Below, piece by piece: positions 7,385 to 15,100 of a stretch of DNA of 18,782 nt. How positions within the stretch are numbered: the first letter of the stretch is position 1; every line of letters starts with the position of its first letter. This stretch comes from HyVt-560 sp964577195 (GTDB lineage Bacteria; Pseudomonadota; Gammaproteobacteria; UWMA-0217): contig CAZNYF010000040.1 of the NCBI GenBank assembly GCA_964577195.1, positions 1 to 18,782 of the forward strand, in the 5' to 3' direction. Below the pieces are notes generated by a model. It ran no database searches and was not told the DNA's origin. It saw only the letters and a program-made list of their open reading frames with translations. The position numbers and the translations under genes were made by a program.

Positions 7385-7600
7385 TTAAGGGCACCTCTAA
7401 AAATAGAAGCACGATTTATGAAACGCATTAAACAGCACCTTTTTCACTCAAAAACTCATCAAATAGCTCACTCGGCAATTGCTCCTGCATTGCCCTACTA
7501 CAATACATCCATGTATTTATATTCTCCTCATTTTTGGGTAAAAAATTCGCTATTTACTGCATTCCCTAAATCACACTTCAATTATTAGAGATGCCCTTAA
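7385..7600 (-). repeat. 216-bp MITE-like element, copy 2, downstream of amtB
   Basis: This is the reverse-complement relative of 4609-4871. Ends are TTAAGGGCACCTCTAA and TTAGAGATGCCCTTAA. It shares the same 66-base core and the same outer sequence as copy 1 but lacks about 48 interior bases. A reading frame common to both copies (about 72 residues in copy 1, 56 in copy 2) differs mainly at amino-acid-changing positions, so I do not call it a gene. No transposase is present. Confidence 0.85.
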
Positions 7601-7610
7601 ACTACTTTTA

Positions 7611-7661
7611 GCCACAGAAATACATGAAAATAAGCGTTTTAAATTCCGCGTATTTCGTGGC
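7611..7661. repeat. Imperfect palindrome between amtB and the RND gene
   Basis: GCCACAGAAATAC (7611-7623) pairs with GTATTTCGTGGC (7650-7661) over 12 bases with one bulged A and a 26-base loop. It lies between convergent genes and may be a REP-like repeat or contribute to transcript 3' ends. It lacks the T tract of a standard terminator. Confidence 0.45.
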
Positions 7662-7671
7662 GTCTATCTCT

Positions 7672-9939
7672 TTACTTCTTATCTGCGGCGATGAGTAGCG
7701 GTGGAAGGAAAAGGAAGTCTGTGAGCAGGGCAAACAGAATGGCGATGACGGTTAGTATCCCCATCGAATAATTAACGTAAAAACCGGACAGGGTGAGGAT
7801 CGCGAAGCCTGCCATCAGTGCGATAGAGGTGACGACGATGGCGATGCCGACGGTGCGAAATGAATATCTCACCGCGTCTTCTGTAGAGAGGTTCTTTTCT
7901 TTTTTAGCGCGCAGGTATTTGCTGAGAAAATGCACGGTGTCATCAACAACGATGCCGAGTGAGATGGCGGCGACCACGGCGACAGCTAAGCCGATCTGAC
8001 CTTCAATATATCCCCACAGTCCGAATGCGAGGATGGCTGGGAATAAATTGGGAATCAGACTGATAATGCCGTATTTCACGCTACCCAGGGCGAAGATTAA
8101 AATAAATGAAATCAGAATTAGCGCTACGGTGAGGCCTTTTAGCATGGTGTCGATATTGCGTTTTGAAATATGTGCAAACACCACGGAAAGCCCGGTACCG
8201 TAGCTGAACATTTTCTCAGGCAAGTTGCTTTGCATCCAGGCTCTGGCTTGTTCGTCCAGATCGCGAAGTCTTTTGGCTGAGGTTCTTTCCAGTAGTACGG
8301 TTAAGCGGGTTTTTGATTTATCAATATCAATTCGGTTATTTAAATCCAGGCCGTAGGGCAGCGACATTTCGTAGAGTAATAAATATTGCGCAGCCAATTG
8401 TGCGGATTCTGGCACTGAATACTTTCCTGGATTGTTGTTGTTCATATTGCGGTTTAGTCGCTTTATAGTGTCCGCAAATGTCGCAACGGTGATGACATCC
8501 GGCTGCTGCTCAAACCATTTCCCGAGTGCATCGAGATTGCGTAAATATTGCGGATTGGTAATACCACCTGATGTACCGGCAGGGACGGAATATTCTATTA
8601 AATCCAGGCCAGTTAATTTTTCTGCAGCGATGAATTCTGTGTCGCTACGGATTTTGTAGTCTTCTGAGAGATACTCGATAAAATTATCATTTAGCTCGAT
8701 TCGGGTAATACCGAGCGTAATGAACACCATGATAAGACTCGTACCCATTAGCAGGCTTTTTCTATGAGCAATGACCCAGTTGGCGAACTGTTCACTGACT
8801 AACGTGCTATGACATTTTTTGTTCCGAACTCGAATAGGTAATACGGCGAGAATGGCTGGCAGCAGCAAAATCGAGAATACAAATGCTGCCAGGACTCCAA
8901 TCGCAACGATGTTACCCAATTCGCGGAATGGCGGTACATCACTGGCATTCATGCTCAAAAATCCAATGGCGGTTGTTAGACTGGTAATAAAAACGGGTTT
9001 GAGATTGACGCGTAGTGATTCAAGAATTGCTGCATGTTTTTCCATCCCGCTCCGCATTTCGGCATACAGGGTCGAGAGAATATGCACGCTGTCTGCAACG
9101 GCCAGCGTCATAATAATCACCGGTGCGGCGGCGGTGGGCGAGGTGATCATGATTCCCAAATACCCCATGATGCCCATTGCGATCACGGTGGAACATCCGA
9201 TAACCACCAGGGTGACAAACGATGCGGAAAATGAGCGCAGCAGTAGCCCGATGCCAACGATAATAATCAGATACATCAGCGGCACCAGCGAGGCCGTATC
9301 GTCCTGACTGACTTTGCTGAATGCCTGATCAAATGGCACGGAGCCAGTGAGGAAAAATTCGTGATCAGGATAATCTTTGCGGAACTGTTGAATTAAATTC
9401 GCGACATAATTGGCAACCTCAGGCACTTCATCCAGAGATTTTCCGGGCTTGAGAATGTTGATATTGATTCCGGTCATGGTGCCAGCCGGATTGACGAGGT
9501 GACTGACCAGTGCATGTTCGTTCAATACAATGTCCTGAATTTTATCAATCTGCTGCGGACTTAGATTTTCAGGGTCAGTGACGAGATCATCGACTGCGAG
9601 ATCATCACCGCTGACTTCCATGTGCTGAAAGTTTGAGATTGAATCAACGCGACTGGAATAGGGGATTTGCCAACTCGCTTCGGTTAACTCCGTAATGATT
9701 TTTAAAGTTTTACGATTAAAGACTGAGCCTGAGGTAGGCTTGAGCGCCAGATACACGTTTTCATTTTTAACAAAGGTGCTTTCAAGTTCCTCCAGTGCAA
9801 CCAGTTGGGGGTTTTCCTCGCTAAAAAAGACGCGGCTGTCTGGATTAAAGGCGAGATGCCGCATGCCACTGGCAACCAATGCAGTCACGATCAGCGATGC
9901 GAAAATAATCCACCAGCGGTAAGAGATGATCCAGCCCAC
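7672..9939 (-). CDS. RND/MMPL-type predicted exporter
   Basis: The 755-residue integral membrane protein has two similar halves. Each half has one N-terminal membrane helix, a large extracytoplasmic domain (about residues 26-215 and 415-605), and a bundle of five helices. The second helix bundle of each half carries the family's acidic motif, VADSVHIL near residue 280 and VDDTVHFL near 665, expected to relay protons. This matches the predicted RND-superfamily exporters related to MMPL and HpnN, which move lipids or other hydrophobic compounds; the cargo cannot be deduced here. No membrane-fusion or outer-membrane partner is adjacent. The start is GTG at 9939, with AGG seven bases upstream. 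It converges on amtB. Confidence 0.88.
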   Translation of the reverse strand: MGWIISYRWWIIFASLIVTALVASGMRHLAFNPDSRVFFSEENPQLVALEELESTFVKNENVYLALKPTSGSVFNRKTLKIITELTEASWQIPYSSRVDSISNFQHMEVSGDDLAVDDLVTDPENLSPQQIDKIQDIVLNEHALVSHLVNPAGTMTGININILKPGKSLDEVPEVANYVANLIQQFRKDYPDHEFFLTGSVPFDQAFSKVSQDDTASLVPLMYLIIIVGIGLLLRSFSASFVTLVVIGCSTVIAMGIMGYLGIMITSPTAAAPVIIMTLAVADSVHILSTLYAEMRSGMEKHAAILESLRVNLKPVFITSLTTAIGFLSMNASDVPPFRELGNIVAIGVLAAFVFSILLLPAILAVLPIRVRNKKCHSTLVSEQFANWVIAHRKSLLMGTSLIMVFITLGITRIELNDNFIEYLSEDYKIRSDTEFIAAEKLTGLDLIEYSVPAGTSGGITNPQYLRNLDALGKWFEQQPDVITVATFADTIKRLNRNMNNNNPGKYSVPESAQLAAQYLLLYEMSLPYGLDLNNRIDIDKSKTRLTVLLERTSAKRLRDLDEQARAWMQSNLPEKMFSYGTGLSVVFAHISKRNIDTMLKGLTVALILISFILIFALGSVKYGIISLIPNLFPAILAFGLWGYIEGQIGLAVAVVAAISLGIVVDDTVHFLSKYLRAKKEKNLSTEDAVRYSFRTVGIAIVVTSIALMAGFAILTLSGFYVNYSMGILTVIAILFALLTDFLFLPPLLIAADKK

Positions 9940-10239
9940 AAATAAACCTGCACAGGTAGCTTCTAGAAGTTAGAGAACAGTGTATTGATTGATGCTGGGT
10001 TGTACAATCGTGACATGAATTCAGATACTTAGCGTTACATTTGAATAGGCAGCCTGGTGGGATTTTCAAAGGTGGTTGTGTTGTTCTAGCTCTCTCGTAT
10101 CTGCCTTGTCAAAGCTTGATCTTTGTCACAAAAAAGACTGGAACTCCCAGAGATTGTTTGGCTTTTATCACGTGTAGTGCCGATAAGCTGTAGAAAAATT
10201 GGTATAAAAGGTAGAGGTTCTTATTGTTTTGGAGTTTTA
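9940..10239. other. Intergenic region between the RND and zinc-ribbon genes
   Basis: These 300 bases should contain divergent promoters for both genes, but I find no convincing -35/-10 pair. Visible features are a short CTTCTAGAAG palindrome near 9960, a CAAAG...CTTTG hairpin near 10110-10125, and a TATAAA at 10203 without a matching -35. The zinc-ribbon frame runs open back to a TTG at 10123, but that start lacks a ribosome site. Confidence 0.4.
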
Positions 10240-10626
10240 ATGAGTCACCATCATATTTCTGTACCTTGTAAATTCTGCGGATCGCATATGGGAAACTCCG
10301 AGCGCATCAAAAGACGTCCAGGTCAGGGAGTTATTTTTCCCTATAGTGGGCGGTTTGAGTGTATCGCTTGTGGTAAAAAGCAATCTTTTATAAATCTTAG
10401 TCGTTATATTAGTCAATCTGATTTGCGGAAACCCAAGGGGCAGCATGCCGTGACGAATACCGGCAACGGTATGAAAAAAGTGAGTGTTCCCAATCCTCCA
10501 AAGCAAGACGACTCCTCTGTTCTTGGTCTAGAAAACTATAAGTCTTTGCGCTCTATTGTTGTTCGGCAACAACATAAAATTCAATCTCTGGAAGCAGAGC
10601 TGAGTCGATTGCAAAAACATCATTAG
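10240..10626 (+). CDS. Small zinc-ribbon protein with C-terminal coiled coil, function unknown
   Basis: I do not recognise this 128-residue protein. Two cysteine pairs, C10-KF-C13 followed by Gly and C41-IA-C44 followed by Gly, make a zinc ribbon that probably binds nucleic acid or protein. A basic linker with no obvious domain covers about 50-90. Residues about 95-128 form a predicted helix with heptad-like leucines and charged residues, likely a dimerising coiled coil. The frame is open further upstream to a TTG at 10123, but I chose ATG 10240 because GGAG lies five bases before it and the cysteine motif follows soon after. The gene stands alone, convergent with the toxin-antitoxin pair, with a structured 271-bp element between them. 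A transcription-related or phage/mobile-element accessory role is possible but unproven. Confidence 0.7.
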   Translation: MSHHHISVPCKFCGSHMGNSERIKRRPGQGVIFPYSGRFECIACGKKQSFINLSRYISQSDLRKPKGQHAVTNTGNGMKKVSVPNPPKQDDSSVLGLENYKSLRSIVVRQQHKIQSLEAELSRLQKHH

Positions 10627-10740
10627 TCCAAGTTAATCACAAGAAACCAGATCACTATTCCAAATCGATCATTACAAAGTTTTCAGATATTCAGCATTTT
10701 GATAAGGCGTAGTCCAGTAGCGATAAGTTAATTTTCTATC

Positions 10741-11011
10741 CTAGTACATTAACCAGTCCAAAGTGTCGGTATCAGTGAGTCATCAAGCGGTCAGATGTGG
10801 TTTTATTTTTATGAGACATAGTGGTTCTCTGGCGATTAAAAATTAAGCCACAGATGACCGCTTGAAGGCTCACCCGAAGGGCGCAAACCAACGCGTCCAG
10901 CACTACGTTATTGCTGCTCGACATGGAACAACCATGGCTTCACAGCAATGCCTTGTTCTGAACACGTTGGTTTGCGCTGATACCGACACTTTGAACTGGT
11001 TGATGTACTAG
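10741..11011. repeat. 271-bp element with 35-bp terminal inverted repeats and two internal arms
   Basis: The left end 10741-10775 (CTAGTACATTAACCAG...) and right end 10977-11011 pair with only two mismatches. Inside, 10775-10800 pairs with 10848-10873 (22 of 26), and 10881-10896 pairs with 10962-10977 (15 of 16). The second arm also holds an inner hairpin, ATTGCTG/CAGCAAT plus CATGG-AACAA-CCATG. The arms abut the outer stem directly, so nearly the whole element can form a three-way junction. There is no gene inside. Both ends are CTAG, possibly a target duplication. A non-autonomous mobile element is the simplest reading. Confidence 0.85.
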
Positions 11012-11054
11012 AATCTGGCGAGCATGAAACACGAGGTCTTTCGAGAGCCACATT

Positions 11055-11471
11055 TCAAAATTTAGAGGTATTTTCCATACAAACCGCTGGGGTCAAAATT
11101 TTAAGCGTTCTAAATGGATGCATACATAGTAAATCAGCATCACCAGTAACCAGCAGGTCGGCTTGACCGATGATTGCTGTTTCAAGAAACTTATCATCAT
11201 CCCGATCCCTGCAACCTAATACTTCGCCGGTAATTGTTACCCAATCAGCTGATAGCGATAGCTCTTCAAGAAACTCTTCTCGATCTACCCGACTGACGTA
11301 TTGATCAAACTTGCTTCGCATCAGTCGGCTTGAAAGCTCTTCGATGGTTTCTACAGAGAAAAGCAGTGCGTTGTTTTGGATCAGATGGCGAACAAGTTTA
11401 AAAGGTGTTCCATCAGTTAAAGCTGAGCTGATGAGTACGTTAGTATCAACAACGGCTCTTTTAACAATCAT
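11055..11471 (-). CDS. PIN-domain toxin (VapC-like, putative toxin-antitoxin ribonuclease)
   Basis: The 138-residue protein has the PIN nuclease fold signature: Asp9 in VVDTNVLIS, the Glu44/Glu45 pair (IEELSSRL), the Asp-rich DRDDDKF stretch (about residues 89-95), and Asp111/Asp113 in TGDADLL. These acidic residues bind magnesium or manganese for RNA cleavage. It matches the group annotated as 'toxin component, PIN family', which typically pairs with Phd-type antitoxins. The ATG at 11471 overlaps the antitoxin stop by 11 bp, implying translational coupling. The RNA target cannot be inferred. The reading frame and key residues are intact, so it is probably active. Confidence 0.9.
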   Translation of the reverse strand: MIVKRAVVDTNVLISSALTDGTPFKLVRHLIQNNALLFSVETIEELSSRLMRSKFDQYVSRVDREEFLEELSLSADWVTITGEVLGCRDRDDDKFLETAIIGQADLLVTGDADLLCMHPFRTLKILTPAVCMENTSKF

Positions 11472-11712
11472 CGGCTAGCAATTGTTCCAGCTTCTTGTCT
11501 GTGAGTCCGGCATCTGCTGCTTTTGACTGAATCCGCTCCATCACTCCCAACAAGCGTTCACCAGCCTGGCGTTGGTAGCGATCAAAATCATGCACTGACA
11601 TGACGACAACAGCTGGCCGTCCTTGCTTGGTAACCGTGACAGGCTGTCGTTGTGCCGCCTCAATCAATTGACCGAAATGTGTCTTTGCTTTTAGTGCTGG
11701 CATGGTTTCCAT
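11461..11712 (-). CDS. Phd/YefM-type antitoxin
   Basis: The 83-residue protein has the Phd/YefM N-terminal DNA-binding fold (KAKTHFGQLIEAAQ, VTKQGRPAVVVMS, FDRYQ). A C-terminal tail (about 50-83) is likely to wrap the PIN toxin. It would neutralise the toxin and repress the operon. Two Met codons lie at the start, 11712 and 11703; the first has GAG seven bases upstream and is preferred. It precedes the toxin gene with an 11-bp overlap. An 18-bp imperfect palindrome overlies the promoter -10 just upstream, fitting autoregulation. Confidence 0.9.
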   Translation of the reverse strand: METMPALKAKTHFGQLIEAAQRQPVTVTKQGRPAVVVMSVHDFDRYQRQAGERLLGVMERIQSKAADAGLTDKKLEQLLADDC

Positions 11713-11727
11713 AGCGCTACTCTTTGG

Positions 11728-11773
11728 TTAAAACGGTTGTTTTGATTAGAGCAGACTTGTAGTTGAATCGCAA
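11728..11773 (-). promoter_or_regulatory. Promoter and probable operator of the toxin-antitoxin operon
   Basis: On the minus strand, TTGCGA (11768-11773) and TCTAAT (11745-11750) are spaced by 17 bases, with four and five consensus matches. Touching the -10 is an imperfect palindrome, TCAAAAC-AACC-GTTTTAA (11728-11745). Such a palindrome at the -10 is a typical place for Phd-type autorepression. The link is inferred. Confidence 0.45.
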
Positions 11774-12145
11774 TATATGGAATAGCAAAATCACCAACGC
11801 TGAGGAACTCAAAGTATGTTTGTACTGTAATTCTTTTGCCTCTGATCGCACCATTCTCTTCGCCGTTCTATGGCAAAAGCCACGAGTTTGTCATTAAGTT
11901 CTCTGGTTTCTACAAAACTGGGTCGGCGGTTAAGTGTGACCGGTATCACGTATTTGCATACATTTGTGACTTAGTCTATCGGGACTAATTGATTTCGCGA
12001 TGTGCGGACTTACTTCACGCAAGCGTCTGATATTACGCCTACAGTAGTTTTTCAGTAGTCTTTCGATGAGCTAAATTGTGATGCCGTTGACTGTCCATTA
12101 CTGTGTTCTTGGGCATTACTCTTCAATACTACATGGATGTGAATT
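11774..12145. other. Intergenic region before the protease gene, with a possible decayed coding remnant
   Basis: No complete gene is evident. On the minus strand a 46-residue frame starting at a GTG (11949) and ending at 11809 looks protein-like (ETRELNDKLVAFAIERRREW). An adjacent frame upstream (about 12080-11932) is also open and basic. Together they could be a frameshifted remnant, but I recognise no family and see no ribosome site. No convincing promoter for the downstream protease gene was found. Confidence 0.3.
11809..11949 (-). pseudogene. Possible small ORF or gene remnant
   Basis: A 46-codon frame from GTG 11949 to a TGA at 11809 gives a charged, helix-prone peptide (NRRPSFVETRELNDKL, then AFAIERRREWCDQRQ). 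There is no Shine-Dalgarno sequence, the homology is unknown to me, and short frames of this size occur by chance. It is listed only because its composition is more protein-like than its surroundings. Confidence 0.2.
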
Positions 12146-15100
12146 ATGTTGAATCGAGCGACTATTACTTTCTTCCTCCTCGCGATCATAGGGCTACCGG
12201 CTACGGCCGCCCCTCTGTTTGAAGGCGGTTCCGGTCACTATTCTATCGACGAGACTGCGGTATTCGGTGCGTCTGTTGGCTATGTAAAAGCCATCGCTTC
12301 CAGTGGTTCGGTGACCTATATGATTGCTGATGCAGGTAGTCCGTTTCAGGTTGATTCATCAACGGGTGAGATCACAGCGGCGAGTGATCTTTCTGCACAG
12401 GGTGGCTCCCTCAAGCGGGTTATCGTCACAGCAAATGATGGCATAGAGAGTGTCGATTCGACGCAGAGTATTTTTATCACTACAGCAGCTCAGGCAAGTA
12501 CCCACGGTCTTTTACTTGAGCACTGGGCAGATGTTTCAACAACTAGGGATATCAGCGATCTGATAGCCCATGCAAGTTACCCCGACAATCCCACCAGCAC
12601 CCGCGTCATTTCTGATTTTCAGCAAGGTATGGGAACCGATACAAATTATGGCCAAAGAATCAGCGGCTATCTGAAAGTCCCTGATTCCGGTAACTACACC
12701 TTTTGGGCGATTGGCGACAGCAATACTGAGCTTAGGCTGGCACAAGAGATCTCCCGTACAGGTATGTCCGCGCCTATTTCAAAGACCACTACTTGGGTGG
12801 ATCCTGGCGATTGGGACAACGCACGGGTGATTAAAAGCGAGCTGATCCCACTGCTGGGTGGACGTCTTTACAATATTGAGGCTTTACATAAAAAGAACAA
12901 TGGAACCGTGCCTCATTTTGCCGTGACGCTTCAAAAAGAAGGCGATACTCGCTTGAACGTGATCCCCGCCTCCATGCTCATTCCCCACTCAGCCATTCAG
13001 GTTCCTCCGGTGATTCAGGGAGATGCTGGGCATTACGTGGTAGGAGATCAAGCGACTCAAGGTACTTCCGTGGGTTTTGTAAAAGCGACTGATACCAACG
13101 CCAGCGATACTCTCACCTACAGCCTTAACGACAGCAGCCTTTTTCAAATAAACGCCGTCACCGGCGAACTCACGGTGATCGGATTCATTGATCGCAGCGC
13201 AAGCGTCCATCATACCTTGGCGGTTTCTGTCAGCGATGGAAGCTTCACCACTGAGGCAACCGTGAACATTTTCGTCATTCCTGCGGTTGATGCCAACACA
13301 ACAGGAATCTACCTCGAGCACTGGACAAACATCAGCGGTAACCAAGTAATCAACCTTACTTCAAACCCCAGTTACCCCTCCAATCCATCTCAAACGAGCA
13401 TACTGACGGAATTCGAGGCACCAAGCCAAGACTATGGCAGTTACGGACAGCGTGTTAGCGGCTATCTCAGTGTCTCGGAGTCCGCGGAGTACACCTTCTG
13501 GATTGCCTCTGACAACGAGAGTGAACTACGCCTATCCGTCGACACAAATCCAGCCAATCTAGGATCCCCTATTGCTTCGGTTAGCGGCTGGACATCCCCC
13601 CATCAATGGACAAGATTCGCCTCCCAAAAAAGTAACCCAATCTATCTGGTGGCTGGTCGCTTGTACTACATCGAAGCACTGCATAAAGAGGGTAGTGGTG
13701 GAGATCACGTTGCAGTTGCGCTACAAAAAACGGGCGAAGTAAACCGAATGATTATCACGGGTACACAGGTTATCCCACCTTATATTCTTGATAGTGTCGC
13801 CCCCACAGCGCCAGCAGTGCTAGGCGCTGATTCCGTCAGCGCCAGTTCAATACAATTGGCGTGGAATGCCTCTAGCGATCATGTCGGTGTCAATGCCTAT
13901 CTGCTTTATCGGGACGGAGAACTGATCGAAACGTTAGCAGGGAATGTACTGGGCTACATCGACAATAACGTCTCTGCCAACACCACCTATCACTATCAGG
14001 TGATCGCGACAGACGCTTTTGGTCATCACTCAACAGCAGCGACTCTGGCAGTCAACACAAGCAATACAGGAAACGCAGTTGAAACGGCGCTGCAAACAGG
14101 TGATGCCCGTCAGGTTGTAAACGTAAACCGCCTCATTCAAGCGGCAATTGATGAGCTTAACGCAAGCACAACGTTCCTTTTGAACGAAAAAGCGCAGCTG
14201 TTTAATCTTAACGCAGACGGTAGCGCCAAAGGTGATGGCTCTAGCTTAACCAACATAGATTGGAATCCGAGCCATGATGCTGCGACCCTATTGCCAATGG
14301 TGGGAGAAAACACTACTTTTCTACAGACCGATGCGATAATTAATGAAAATGATACTGTCTACAAAAAGAGCATAGGCATCATAGGTAACAGCCCCTCTCG
14401 CTACATGGTACTGGGCGGCAACCCATTTCGAAATGCCTACCGAGATGCTGCATCGCTCAACGCTCAAATGCATCAGCTCATGGAGAACTCTATGAGCTGG
14501 CTCACGGCACGGAGCGACCTTAAAACCCAACCTTTTAACGTCGTCATCGCCCATGCAAGCCAGAGCTTCGTTTTCCCCGACGAGCTGTCCATCAGAAGCT
14601 GGTTAGACAGCCACTACAGTGGGCAAGTGAGCTACAACGCAGCAGATGCCTGCGACGCAGCAGCACTGGCAGGGTGTTTAAGTGTCACGCCAGATTTGCT
14701 GATTATTTCTCAATACCTAGGGGGATCGGGAGATACGTCAGCCATCGCCGCCGCCGTCCAACAGGCGATGAATAACGGCATTCCCGTCATGTACCTACAC
14801 TATGATGGACATCAACTACCCTTGGGACGAGCGCTTTTTTCAGTGCTTAACGTCTCCTACGCCTCTGATAATTACTGGTCAAGGCCCCAGTTGGTCGGCT
14901 ACAACATCACTCAAGAAATCACTACCTTGCCAGAAAGCTCTGCCGCGCTAAAAAGAATGCTCGAACACCTGCGTGATGCAGACTATGCCTTTGACTGGAG
15001 CCAATGCGATGGCAATCACTCCTGTACCAAAGGCTCACCTCAAGACACTGAATTTCTGCAAGGCGCCGCTGTCGTCCGCTTGCTTATGACGGCTTTGGAC

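Noticed and set aside
7310..7588. 92-residue plus-strand frame overlapping the end of amtB and running through element copy 2
   Set aside because: The first part is the amtB tail in another frame and the rest is the repeat. The matching frame in copy 1 diverges mostly at amino-acid-changing sites, so it is not supported as a gene.
8819..9307. 162-residue plus-strand frame antisense to the RND gene
   Set aside because: It lies fully inside the exporter, opposite strand, with no ribosome site or recognisable domain.
10123..10239. Upstream 39-residue extension of the zinc-ribbon gene from a TTG
   Set aside because: The TTG lacks a Shine-Dalgarno sequence, whereas ATG 10240 has GGAG at good spacing and the domain starts right after it.
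10741..11011. Integron attC site
   Set aside because: The fold is suggestive, but no GTTRRRY/RYYYAAC core boxes sit at the ends, the outer stem is too long, and no integron integrase is present.
10741..11011. Retron msr/msd or CRISPR-type structure
   Set aside because: No reverse transcriptase, cas gene or regularly spaced direct repeats occur in the window.
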